From NCBI GenBank assembly GCA_027943335.1, contig BSBK01008408.1:1-64000 (forward strand): a stretch of DNA of 64,000 nucleotides, written 5' to 3'. This DNA comes from Chamaecyparis obtusa (lineage: Eukaryota > Streptophyta > Pinopsida > Cupressales > Cupressaceae). The notes under the pieces were generated by a model that was not told the origin of the DNA, did not search any database, and saw only the letters and a program-made list of their open reading frames with translations. A program made the translations under genes and the position numbers. Below, piece by piece: positions 35,067-46,586 of the stretch. How positions within the stretch are numbered: the first letter of the stretch is position 1; the number at the start of each line of letters is the position of its first letter.

Positions 35067-35531
35067 TTGGTGTAATTAATTATTCCTAATTACACTTTAC
35101 TTAATCTTACTTAGGTTAATGCATTGCATAGTAGTTAGTGATTGAGACATCTAGGAGTGTGCACCTCCATTAAGCACATGGTGTAGGAGGAATTCCACTT
35201 TTGGTGCTAGATCCACCTTTAGTGCTCTTATCACATTATCATCCTAATCCATTGCACATACTTTATTGCATAATGGAGGATGATCCACATTGGGTGGACA
35301 TATTATTACACCTAGCATAGGAGATAGCTTATCAGCTCCTTATCATTATCTCATATCACCTTTCCTATATAAGGAGGCCTATTATGTAATCATTTCACAA
35401 CAATCAATCAATCATTCAAGGTGAATTCATTAGATCTATTCAATCCATCATTGCATTCATATTATCTCTCTTGTGCTTTTCTTTAACCTCTAGATCCTTG
35501 GTTCAATCTTTGCTATTTGCAAATTCTTACA
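35067..35531 (+). repeat. 5' LTR of TRG-A
   Basis: 465 bp, near-identical to 46115-46581. TATA box TATATAA at 35366-35372. Few differences from its partner suggest a fairly recent insertion. Confidence 0.97.
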
Positions 35532-35543
35532 TGGTATCAGAGC
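35532..35543 (+). other. Primer binding site of TRG-A
   Basis: TGGTATCAGAGC immediately after the LTR. Confidence 0.95.
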
Positions 35544-37018
35544 TAGTGGAGTGCTTTGATTAGCCAATTTGAAGAGATCTTGATGCAAGCTTTGAAGATC
35601 CAAATCTCAGATTTGAGAACCAGCATGCGATAGAGGTGTCTTCAAGTAGATCTGACCTCGCCATTGCTTCCAAGAGGCTATTTTAGTGAAGATTGACTAT
35701 AAACTTGCCCATATTTGACAAAAGTCAAAATCGAGGAAATTTTTTTTGCAAAATGAGTCGTACAGCCTGATCTACACCCCTGCATCAGTGACATCATCAA
35801 ATCAACTAACAAGTACAAGTCAATGGCTAGACAAGTACAAGACCGAGCTCGACCCTAAACTTCTTTATTTTCTTTGCATAGTGGGGATTCGCATTGATAA
35901 AGGGCATAATAGCCCGCTGCACATCTGATGTGCGATTAAAATCCCAAGATCCACCACTGCAGATCTGCCACCTAAGTGGCCCTCCATCACTTGAGTGGCC
36001 CTCCTTTGTGATCCTCCAATGTAGCTATCCTCCTATGTGCAGGCCCTCCACCGTGGCCCTCCACCATGACTCTTTAAGCCACACAGATCACCTCCGCTCA
36101 CCTGCAACCTTGGTCCCTCCAACTCTCCTTCCAAAGCGACACTCGGCACCCTAGCTGTGCCTCTGACAGTATCCCTCTATTGCCATAATCAACACCACCA
36201 ACTGGATGCCATCCAGACTCCACGTGTGCGCCGTCATCACGCACAGTAGGCCGCCATGCAGGCTACCACCTCAACCTGGACCCACCAATCAGATAGTGCC
36301 ACATGGCGAACCTACCACCTTAGCAGCCAAGACAACGCCTCATCCATGTCACCTTCTCATCATGCCACATGTACCATATGGTCGGCCACCTCACCCACCA
36401 CGTCAGCCCATGGGGCATTTTTTGTTGATGTAACATTTTTTACGACCCTAAAATTGACAGCCATCTAGTCGTCAAAATAGGGTAAATTAGCTTTCTGCGA
36501 TGGCCGTATGACCATCAAATTTAACCTCATGATCTGCTGACATCATCAAGGTTTGCAAATTACTCTGCCTTCTCCATATGTAGTTTTGATTTGATAGTCT
36601 GACTTTGGGAGACCATAAATTGGTCATCTGAGCTCCAAATCGGGTGCAATTTTTTAAAAAATTGGGTAGAATTTTATCACGAATCTAGTGGTGATATTTA
36701 TTTTGCATTTTGGCGGCTTGATTTGTTAGAAATAGAATATTTTGTTGACTATTCTTGATTTCTGCAACTTCCAGGGCTTCGTTTGGGCACATACGGTAAC
36801 ATTTTGAGGTGAAATTTTTTTTGAAAGTGCATGATTTTTCATTTAATTTCCAGATCTGCAATCATGTTTTAGTGATTTTGGGTAGGCATATAACTTTTAG
36901 AAATAGGTCATTTTGGGGCTATAATTGCACTTGGTTAATCCTTGGATTTCAATTTTCTGATTTGCATCAGTCATTTGAAGGAGTTATCAGTAGTTATCAA
37001 TCATTATTTGGTTGAAAT
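35544..37018 (+). other. Leader region of TRG-A with a C-rich island
   Basis: About 1.5 kb between primer site and gag, without a convincing coding frame. From about 35930 to 36440 the plus strand is strikingly C-rich (many CCACC, CCCTCC and CACC words) in otherwise AT-rich DNA. Frames there (for example 36206-36433) are Pro/His/Thr-rich by composition. It may hold packaging signals or be a captured fragment. Confidence 0.6.
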
Positions 37019-37497
37019 ATGGATAATTCAAAGGTTAAAATCATCACTCCATAGAACTACCATGAATGGAAAGTTTCTTTAAGTGATCATTTGTTGAGTC
37101 TTGGATTGCTTAGAATGACTCTTGGGTAGGATCAAGAACCTCAAACAGGTGTTGCAGAAAGGCGAAAATGGTTTGATCGAAGGAATAAAGCACTTGGCTC
37201 TCTTAGATCATCCATCTCTCATGACTTGCACTTTCATATTACACGTTGCACACATCCTCATGATGCTTGGGTCATATTGGAAGGACTCTTTGGTAAACCT
37301 GATAGAATGAGAGAATTCAGATTAGAGAATCAGCTCATAGGTCTAAATCTTAGTGATTTTGACAATATTCAAGACATTTTCTCTAAGTTCAATTCTATTA
37401 GATTGGAGCTTTCTTCATGTGGCATTGTTAAATGGGATGAGAAATTGATCTTTTCTATTCTTTCCAACCTTGATCCTGATTATTCTATCTTTGTTTT
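37019..37497 (+). pseudogene. TRG-A gag, N-terminal part
   Basis: The frame starts at ATG 37019 (MDNSKVKIITP) with stops at 37052 and about 37127. It is then open to the nested insertion. It has copia UBN2-type gag features: YHEWKVSLSDHLLSLGL, DAWVILEGLFGKPDRMREF, IQDIFSKFNSIRLEL and LSNLDPDYSIF. The reading resumes at 44364. Confidence 0.88.
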
Positions 37498-39314
37498 TGA
37501 ATAGTGTTCAAATGGATTCAACTCTATTCAGAAGTAAAGGGGAAGGGGGGAAATATGAGATCTATTCCCTAACCCAAATTGACAAAGAAGAGATCCAATT
37601 TAATCAACCAAGAGGTTAATACATAATTGAATCAATTTATGGAGAATATGGAAGAGAAAGAGAGTAAATCAAATATTTACCTATGAATGAATTTTATGCT
37701 TGGAATATGAAATCTAATTAAAATAGAAATACTAACCTCAAATTAGGGTAGATCTAGAAAATGTCAAATTCTTATGTCTGTGTGTACTTTTGGGCAATTC
37801 TAAAACTTGTTTTGGATTGGAAATGCCGAGATCGAGAAAACCCATAAATCTTTCTCCAAGATGAAGTTAGGTCGGCTTTGACCCTAACAAAAGCTCAAAT
37901 ACTACATTCTTTATTTGAAGTCTGATTCAAATTATGTTCACTAATCTTGGAAGTTTATCGAAAAGGGTATCCAGATTCACTCTCAGATCTGAAATTCCAC
38001 ACTTGTACCTATAAGAAAATGGGATTTTTGTTTGTTTGTTTGAGGGGTTTGCCTTGGTCAAACCCCGGTTTGGAATTAACCTTAATATTGAAATTGAAAT
38101 AGGAATGCTAGAAAGTAGTAGAAAAGGATCTAACAATGAAGCTATGCAATTCAATAGATATGTAATTGTATTTTGAATGTAAACAAGTATATTGATATGA
38201 AAGCTTGAAGAAAATAATAAATGTAAATCAAACCTCCATGATTGTATGCTTAGAATCCACCTTGATAAGAGAATGAAATGCATCTTGAAGATGAACAAAA
38301 GGACCTTGAAGGAAGATCACACCATCATGATGGCTAGATCTAGGGTTTGCATGATGAATCATGAATGCTTGAACCAAATCCCTTCAATGGCTTGAATGCT
38401 TGAATCCTTGATCTTCAATGGAGAACTTGGATGGATAAGAGGACTTGAATGCTTGAATGGATGCTTGCTTGATCACCTTGAGAGCTTGCACATGAAAACT
38501 TGATTGCCAAAACTTGATTGTGGATGTTCTCACAAAACTTGATGATTTGATCATGAAAGTGGATGGATAAAATGAGAGAGGAAGCCCTCCTTTTATAGTG
38601 AACTAGGGCACAATCCTCTAGAGGGGCCACCTTAGAGAATTAAATCCCAATTAGGTCCTAAAATTTAGAAAATATACCTAGATTAAATGCAATTAAAGGA
38701 TTTACCATCCTAAAACTGAAAATGATTAACCTGGAGGTGGGAGAATAAATATCCTTAAAGTCCAATGCCCGAAAATCCAGGATTCCAAAAATTTGAATGA
38801 GGGGGGAAAAATCAAGGTTGAACCTGACCTAGTCAGGTTCGACCTCAATCTTGACCTAGTCAGGTTTGACCTTGATCCTGACCTAGTCAAGTTCGAACTT
38901 AATCCTGACCTAGTCAGGTTTGACCTTGAATCTGACCCTGGGCCTAGATTTACTCAAAACCAAGTCAAGAGGTCCCAGGGATACCTAGAAACCTAGAAAT
39001 GATATCAAATCAAGATAGAATGCCAAGGAGATGCACAAAATCCTATGATGAACATGATGAAGTCTAGGAGGATCTATTTGTAAGTCCTACCTAGAAAATA
39101 GAGCCATAAAAGAGGGAAATTAAGGAGAATCCTCTAGATCCTAACCCTAATCTCACCTAGAATGAAGAAATCAAGTTCTCAGAAGAAGTGAAAAGTGGGG
39201 AGAAATCCAACTACATGCAAAGACCTAATCAAGGCCCTTAACATGACCCCAAACCACTTACTCGAAGGGAGAAATGTTCTTATCATGTAAGTGCTTCCAT
39301 TTTAAGATGATACA
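37498..39314 (-). repeat. LTR (3' in element orientation) of the nested minus-strand element
   Basis: About 1,817 bp, matching 42600-44363. A minus-strand TATA-like CTATAAAA lies near 38590. It contains four to five copies of a roughly 30-bp repeat at 38815-38940, where the partner LTR has about two; this accounts for most of the length difference. Frames inside (37927-38298, 38415-38630) recur in the other LTR and are not genes. Confidence 0.9.
38815..38940. repeat. 30-bp minisatellite in the LTR
   Basis: Units centred on CCTGACCTAGTCAGGTTYGA, four to five copies. Each unit contains the short palindrome CCTGACCTAGTCAGG. The partner LTR (about 43919-43985) has about two copies. Confidence 0.9.
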
Positions 39315-41364
39315 TTAAGCCCCCACTTTAGTAAGAGTATGGACTCGATGCAAACTCTTAGTAAAGGAGAAGAAAGAGAAGATCCTAGTGGATTCACAAT
39401 GAGATAAAATAACACTTAGTTAAGGACACAAGCCCCTAGACTAAGGATTCTAACTCAACATATATGCATGAGGGTGTCAAAAGAAAAAAGGTTAGTACTA
39501 AACAACCCAAATCAATTAGCATAAGAAACCTCGCTAAGAAATATTTCTCATACTAATATCATATTTGGAAAGCTATCATAAAAGAATAAATGTTTACATA
39601 AGAAAGACAAGAACAACACTATAAATAACATAGCTTCATGATCTGGTCCTATTAGCATGAAAGCAAAAAGAGATAAAAGAGAAAGTGATTACCTCACCCA
39701 GTAAGATGTCCACCTTACCATGAATCACCCTGGAGGGAGAGCCTAATAGGTTCACCCATAAACTATACTTGCAATTGTAATGCATCTTCTTATGGCTTTT
39801 GGAATATCCATAGATCCACCTTCTTGTATCACTATGAATATAAAATGCATGTCTCCTCAAGATTTACCAACTTACGTACGTTACATTTGGAAGATTTAGC
39901 ATATATGTGCATGTCTTTTCAGGATTTAGCAACTTATGTGTGTTACCTTCCAAGATTTAGCATATTTGAAACTAGAAATGTGTGTCCCTTCAGGATTTAG
40001 CAACTTATGTGTGTTACTTTCAAAGGATTTAGCATATTTGAAAAATTTGAAAAATGTGTGTCTCCTCAGGATTTAGCAACTTGTGTGTGTTACCATCAGA
40101 AGATTTAGCATATAAATGCATTCCTTTTTAGGATTTAGCAACTTATGTGTGTTACCTTCCAAGATTTACCATGTAAAAATAAAAAAAACTATAGTACAAG
40201 GAGGCCCTATATATGCCCCCCTCCTTAATATGGAAAAAACAAACTATTTTGACATGTTAAGGAAAGAAAAGAACAAGGATAAAGCCTTCTTCAACATCAA
40301 GACAATATCCTCAATCAACACCTAGTCCAAGCCAAGAAGGTCACTACTCCTATGAGGCCATGGAAGGGATGAATGTAAAGAGATATCATGCAAGAAGTGA
40401 AAAGAAGGTAACCCTTATGACGGATAGCACATTGTGCAGTTTCCAAGGTGAGAGATATATCAACCATGGAAACCCAATGTCAAACAACAAAATAGGTTGT
40501 GATCAAGAACAAAGATCCTCAATGCAAACCAAAATTTTGTTGTATGATTGGATATCACATAATAGATAAATATTGCTTACCAAAGGAAAGAGGTGAATCC
40601 TAGAAAGACAGAAGGAAATTGCATCCTTTCCCCCCAAGTGTAGGAACAAAGATGGAAGAGGATACCTACTTCACAATGTGAGGAGATATCCTGTTTACAA
40701 CAATGTACACCATATTCTTAGTGAGGGATATTGGCCCCTGCATGAAGAATATAGATAATCATGAAAAGGATCCTCAAAGAAAGAGATCTTATCAACAAGA
40801 CCCCCACCAAAGAGGAGTGCTTTAGATAAAATATTAGCTTTCAAAGGTGGAAACAAAGATTCAACCAGCAAGCCTCCTACTAAGAAGAGGAAGAGGAATC
40901 TTTGGATTGAGGGAAAGAACTCTAACACCAAAGCAAGGGTGAGAGTTTATAAAGAACATAATTTGCAACATAGAGAAGAAGTGATGACCTAGGACAACAA
41001 ACTCTCATGTAAGAAGGTTATCTATAGTCAACGCATCTTTCAATATGATGAAATAATATTACAATATAAACAAATACCACTATGCTAAGGAAAGCTTCTC
41101 CCTAGACAAAGAGAAAGAAATAGGTACCTTGCCCCCCAAAGATAGAAACAAGGGATACATTTGCAAAACAAATGTCTTACAATAGATATCTTGAAAAGAA
41201 AGGATAGATTCTATGCATGAATTAAAAACATAATGCAAAACTATAGAAAAATAGGAGAGAAAGAATACCAATTAAGCCCCAATAAAAAGACCTAATGGAT
41301 CCTAGGAGACTGGATGAAGATACACCTCTTGCCCCCCAATCATGAGACAAGAGGAAAAGAAAAT
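39315..41364. other. Interior of the nested element without recognised coding
   Basis: Apart from the tandem repeat at 39852-40172 I see no domain. Purine-rich and pyrimidine-rich stretches alternate (many CCCCCA and GAAGA words). This is where a full Tat/Ogre-type element would carry pol. Confidence 0.55.
39852..40172. repeat. Degenerate tandem repeat, about 65-70 bp unit
   Basis: Five imperfect copies with the core CAGGATTTAGCAACTTATGT followed by GTTACCTTC and AAGATTTAGCATAT. Copies vary in length by a few to 20 bases. Confidence 0.9.
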
Positions 41365-42303
41365 CTACATTATATCTAAAGGAGGGGAATCCCCTATATC
41401 AAAATTATGAAGGAATTGTAAAACTACACCAGAGTGAGATATAATTCCTAAAGAAACTCTTTCTTTAACATATGACTTGAAGTGTTTACAATCAGCAAGT
41501 AAGTGTTTGTTACTATAATGAAAAGGACATTTATATTTGTATAGAGTATCTATCAGCATAGGTCTAAATATTTCTTTCTTGGAATTCATTAGTTTAACAT
41601 ATACCTTCTTAGCAATTTCTTGTTGAGTATTAGGGTTATCTAGGATAGGTGTGGGGAGAGAAGGATGAAGTTTAACATCACCTACCTTAACTTGAGATTT
41701 TGAACACCCAACACCATACATATTCAGTTTAGGGGGTATATGAATTGGAAATATAATACCATGCTCATTAACACCTAGCCCTAAACCTTTATAACCTTGT
41801 TTAGTCACCATATTATATCTGGTAGTGTACATATTATGTAAAGCTTCTATAGGAGGTGCTTTTTTTTCATGTTCATGAGTAAATGTTGCATAAGGTGGGA
41901 TAATAGGTTTTGAAGAAGTTTCTTTAACCTTTCCTTTAATATCATCATGAATCAGAGGAGAAGGTAAATCAAAGAAATCTTGCACATTAGCATCCTAAAC
42001 TATAGCTTGAATCCCATCATAATTATGGGAAGAGTGAGGATGAATAGATGGAGAATTAGGTATTGAATTAGGATTAGAAAGATTAGGATTAAGATTAGGA
42101 TTGATAGGATTAGGATTAAGATTGATAGGATTAGGATTAGAAAGATTAGGAGATGGTGTATCATCTACCAAATTCTTCACATAATCCAAAAGATTAATAA
42201 GGCTACCACATAAATCTTTAACAAAATTTTTAAATGTAGGCATACTAGTGTCGGTCATCTTCACAAAAGTATAAGCAAGAGCAAAGTGAAGGGTCATCAA
42301 CAT
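41365..42303 (-). pseudogene. Gag-related ORF with G-patch-like motif
   Basis: One minus-strand frame of 313 codons with a single TAG near 41995. The N-terminal part has a low-complexity Asn/Pro run (LNPNPINPNLNPNLSNPN). The middle has a G-patch-like motif (QGYKGLGLGVNEHGIIFPI), as known in Tat/Ogre gypsy polyproteins. The C-terminal part has a Cys/His cluster (CPFHYSNKHLLADCKHFK) also typical of that group. No catalytic domain follows. The Tat/Ogre relationship is inferred from these two motifs. Confidence 0.65.
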
Positions 42304-42574
42304 AATGAAGTGAATGATACTTTAGTAAACATCATAGGTATTATAAAGAGAAGCTAAAACAAGAGTAATAAAGAACATAACTACACACCAAAGCATCTTA
42401 ACAATTTCCATAGAAAATGAAATGCAAGAAATATTTTTGGATTTTATGGAATATATTTTTTTTAATTTTTATTTTAATGTAAAATGCAAGAGCATAAACT
42501 AGATCTAATCTAAATGTAAGAAAGGATCTAAGATCTAACACAATAGGGCATCTAATTCCACAAAAGAAAAGGAG

Positions 42575-42592
42575 AGTAAGTATGTCGGGTTC
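42575..42592 (-). other. Primer-binding-site-like sequence of the nested element
   Basis: The minus strand reads TTGGTGAACCCGACAT a few bases after the LTR end. It begins with the TGG expected from a tRNA CCA end but is not the initiator-Met type used by the copia elements here. The tRNA is not identified. Confidence 0.55.
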
Positions 42593-42599
42593 ACCAAAA

Positions 42600-44363
42600 T
42601 GAATAGTGTTAAAATGGATTCAACTCTATTCAAATGTAAAGAGGAAGGGGAGAAATATGAGATCTATTCCCTGACCCAAATTCCCAAAGAAGAGATCCAA
42701 TTTGATCAAACAAGAGGTTAATACATAATTGAATCAATTTATGGAGAATATGGAAGAGAAAGGGAGTAAATCCAATATTTCCCTATCAATGAATTTTATG
42801 CTTGGAATATGAAATCTAATTGAAATACAAATACTAACCTCAAATTAGGGAAGATCTTTAAAATGTCAAATTATGATGTCTGTGTATACTTTCAGGCAAT
42901 TTTGAAACCTATTCTGGACTAGAAATGTCGAGATAGAGAAAACCCATAAATCTTTCTCCAAGATGAGCTCAGGTTGGGTTTTGACCCTCATAAAAGGTCA
43001 AATACTACATTTTTTATTTGAAGTCCGATTCAAATTCTATTCATAAATCTCAGAATTTTTCCAAAAAGGGTATCCAAATTCGCTCTCAAATCCAAAATTC
43101 TGCACCTGTACCTACTAGAAAATGGGAGTTTTTATTGTTTGTTTGAGGGGTTTGCTTTTGTCAAACCCCGATTTGGAATTAACCTTAATATTGAAATATA
43201 AATAGGAATGCTAGCAAGTAGTAGAAAAGGATCTAACAATGAAGCTATGCAATTCAATAGATATGTAATTGTATTTTGAATGTAAACAAGTATATTGATA
43301 TGAAAGCTTGAACAAAACAATAAATGTCAATCGAACCTCCATGATTGTATGCTTAGAATCCACCTTGATAAGAGAATGAAATGGATCTTGAAGATGAAAA
43401 AAAGGACCTTGAAGGAAGATCACACCATCATGATGGCTAGATCTAGGGTTTGCATGATGAATCTTGAATGCTTGAACCAAATCCATTCAATGGATTGAAT
43501 GCTTGAATCCTTGATCTTCAATGTAGAGCTTGGATGGAGAAGAGGACTTGAATTCTTGAATGGATGTTTTCTTTATCACCTTGAGAGCTTGCACATGAAA
43601 ACTTGATTGCCAAAACTTGATTGTGGATGTTCTCACAAAACTTGATGATTTGATCATGAAAGTGCATGGATAAAATGAGAGATGAAGGCCACATTTTATA
43701 GTGAACTAGGGCACAATCCTCTAGAGGGGCCACCTTGGAGAATTAAATTCCAATTAGGTCATAAACATTATAAAATATACCTAGATTAAATGCAATTAAA
43801 GGATTTAGCATCCTGAAACCCGAAATGATTAACCCAGAGGTGTGAGAATAAATATCCTGAAAGCTCGATGCTCAAAAAGCCAAGATTCTAGAAATTTGAA
43901 TGAGGGGGGAAAAATCAAGGTTGGACCTAACCTAGTCAGGTTTGAGCTTGAGCCTAACCTAGTTAGGTTCAACCTTGAATCTGACCCAGGGCCTAGATTT
44001 ACTCAAAACCAAGTCAGGAGGTCCCGAGGATGCCCAAAAACCTAGAAATGATATCAGATCAGGATGGAATGCTAGGGAGAGGTACAAAATCCTATGATGA
44101 ACATGATGAAGTCTAGGAGGATCTCTTTGTAAGTCCTACCTAGAAAATAGAGCCATAAAAGAGGTAAATTAAGGAGAATCCTCGAGATCCTAACTCTAAT
44201 TTCACCTAGAATGAAGAAATCAAGTGCTCGAAAGAAGTGGAAAGTGGGGAGAAAAAAAAATACATGAAAAGACCTGATCAAGGTACTCAACATGACCCCA
44301 AACCACTTAATCGTAGGGCTAAATGCTCTTATCATGGAAGTGCTTCCATTTTAAGGTGATACA
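42600..44363 (-). repeat. LTR (5' in element orientation) of the nested minus-strand element
   Basis: About 1,764 bp, pairs with 37498-39314, with scattered substitutions and fewer internal 30-bp units. A minus-strand TATA-like motif lies near 43693. Confidence 0.9.
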
Positions 44364-45908
44364 GTTTCTACATTCTATGCTACTATGGATGCTCTTGGTA
44401 GTGCATAGAAATTTCCTTCTCTTGATGAATTTGTAGTGCAACTCACAAGCAAACAAGAAAAGTTGTCACACATGGGTCAGTTGAAGTCTTCCACACATCA
44501 AGCATTGGTTGCAAGTGAGTCTACTTCAAATGCTTCTAATGGAAAAGGAAAGAAACAACATAAGGATCCTAAGCCTCATGACAAAGGTAATGAATCTTCT
44601 TTACCAAATACTACTGAATTCAAGTCCGCTTTAAGCGAGGAATCATCTAGAAGAAAGAGAGATAAATGTGCTTATTGTAAAAAGATAGGACATGATGAGC
44701 ATAAGTGTTTTCAAAAGAAGATTGATGAGATAACTCACATTATTTAGAAATACAACATTAAGTTGCCCTCATCAGTGTCTACTCCTTATACACATTCGAC
44801 TGATTCTACATCTCCATCATCATCGAAAGATAAAGGTAAAGGACAAGCACTCTTGGCTTCCACGCATCCTGAGCAAGGTAAATGGATTCTTGATTTGGGT
44901 GCATCACATCATATGGCATCTTCTATGGATATGTTTTCTTCTATTGAGCCTTGTAATTCTCCTAATATTTTGATGGGTAACAACACATTCATGAGAGTTT
45001 GTGGGAAAGGTTCTATTCCTATGGGAGAGGGGAAATTTAATGATGTTCTTTGTGTACCATCTTTGACCACTTATCTCCTTTCTATTTAGCAAATTACACA
45101 TGGGGCACAAGGTAAAATTGTTGAGTTCACTCTTGATTATGTCTACATTAGGGACATGGAGACTAGAGATGTCATAGCTATAGTAGTTGTTGATCATACA
45201 TCATGCTTTTATTCTTTTTCTAATTTTTTTGATAATGATGATGTTATACATGATGTACCCATCCCTTTTCCAAGTGATAATTATGAGGAGAATTTTGGGC
45301 ACTTGAATCATTTTTTTGTTGAGACAAGTATTGATCTTCCTACTCCTCCACCTCTTGCTTCTTCAGACATGGGCTCTACTATTCAGCAAGATGTTCATAG
45401 TGTTTCAGATCTTGTAGAATGTGATGGCTACTTGGATGCATCTTCAGCATTTGTTGATTCTCATGATGAAGATTTGGAAGACATACATGAGGGGGTTTCT
45501 CTTTCCCTTGATGACATTTTCATCATAGTTTGGGATACTTCTTCATCTTCTTTGGAGATTGGTACTCTTGATTCTTCTCCTTCTTCATTTTGTTTGTCAC
45601 ATGAGGTGATAGATTCTTTGAGCTTGGAAATTCCTACTCAATCTTCAGATATTCATACATGGAGACCTACATCTTCTTCCTCCTTCCATTTGCACAAAGA
45701 TTGGCTTTTTTATCATTTTATGTATCTAATTCTTCCTAAGGGGAGACATGTTTCTTGTAAGCATTGGTTGATCTATTGTTTGCAGGCACTCTTCATCAAC
45801 ATGGGAGCTTCTACATTATGGGGGGGATATCATGTCTCCAACTATGCTTCTTATGGGGGGATACTTCTTTGTATATACATGATGTATGTAGTTCTTAGGG
45901 GGCCTTGA
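44364..45908 (+). pseudogene. TRG-A gag C-part, protease motif and unusual tail
   Basis: Continues gag after the nested element (STFYATMDALG) in one frame to TGA 45906. An intact CCHC knuckle (CAYCKKIGHDEHKC, about 44668-44709) is followed by a protease motif WILDLGASHHMASSMDMF at 44883, where the usual Asp-Ser-Gly is Asp-Leu-Gly. After TAG at 45087, a 250-codon region begins VYIRDMETRDVIAIVVVDH. It keeps a trace of the pre-integrase motif (NFGHLNHFF near 45291), then becomes Ser/Asp-rich without domains. Integrase, RT and RNase H are absent. Confidence 0.85.
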
Positions 45909-46114
45909 GTACTCCATCCATCCATGCATCATGTTTTCTTCTCTCTTTTTTGGGGAGGTTTTTTCCCATGAGGTTTTCCCTCTTTCTCCACTTTGTGAGA
46001 GTTATGAATTTCATGTATTGCATTGTACATGGGTACCTACCATGGCCTAGTAGCCGGGACCCATCTTGCATTGTGAGTTTAAGTGCATTCCCCTACGTTT
46101 CACTTAAGGGTGGG

Positions 46115-46581
46115 TGTTGGTGTAATTAATCATTCCTAATTACACTTTACTTAATCTTACTTAGGTTAATGCATTGCATAGTTGTTAGTGATTGAGACAC
46201 CTAGGAGTGTGCACCTCTATTAAGCACATGGTGTAGGAGGAATTCCACTTTTGGTGATAGATCCACCTTTAGTGCTCTTATCACATTATCATCCTAATCC
46301 ATTTCACATACTTTATTGCATAATGGAGGATGATCCACATTTGGTGGACATGTGATTACACCTAGCATAGGAGTTAGCTTATCGGCTCCTTATCATTCTC
46401 TCATATCACCTTTCCTATATAAGGAGGCCTATTATGTAATCATTTCATAACAATCAGTCAATCATTCAAGGTGAATTCATTGGATCTATTCAATCCATCA
46501 TTACATTCAAATTATCTCTCTTGTGCTTTTCTTTAACCTCTAGATCCTTGGTTCAATCTTTGCTATATGCAAATTCTTACA
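46115..46581 (+). repeat. 3' LTR of TRG-A
   Basis: 467 bp; TATATAA at 46416-46422. The preceding short purine tract AAGGGTGGG (46106-46114) would be the plus-strand primer. Followed by the ATTTG duplication. Confidence 0.97.
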
Positions 46582-46586
46582 ATTTG

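Larger units (their letters stand above)
37498..44363 (-). mobile_element. Nested pol-less LTR element (Tat/Ogre-like remnant) inside the TRG-A gag
   Basis: Two long LTRs (37498-39314 and 42600-44363) read in plus orientation TGAATAGTGTT...GATACA. The flanks GTTTT (37493-37497) and GTTTC (44364-44368) are a target duplication with one change. The element lies on the minus strand: a purine tract reads out next to the left LTR (complement of TTAAGCCCCCACTTTAG), a primer-like TGGTGAACCCGACAT lies next to the right LTR, and the ORF is on the minus strand. No protease, RT or integrase was found in the 3.3-kb interior. Confidence 0.88.
35067..46581 (+). mobile_element. TRG-A, pol-less LTR element with gag and protease (TR-GAG type)
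   Basis: Two LTRs of 465 bp (35067-35531) and 467 bp (46115-46581) begin TGTTGGTGTAATTAAT and end AATTCTTACA. A perfect ATTTG target duplication flanks them (35062-35066 and 46582-46586). Inside are an initiator-Met primer site, a long leader, a copia-type gag, a protease motif and an Asp/Ser-rich tail, but no integrase core, RT or RNase H. It must depend on enzymes from another element. The gag is interrupted by a nested minus-strand element (37498-44363). Confidence 0.95.

Noticed and set aside
37927..38630. Minus-strand frames of 71-123 codons, recurring at 43132-43733
   Set aside because: Both copies lie in the paired LTRs of the nested element; repeated by LTR duplication, no domain.
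45156..45908. 250-codon tail of TRG-A as an independent host gene
   Set aside because: Same frame as gag and protease, with a trace of the pre-integrase motif; better seen as an element remnant.
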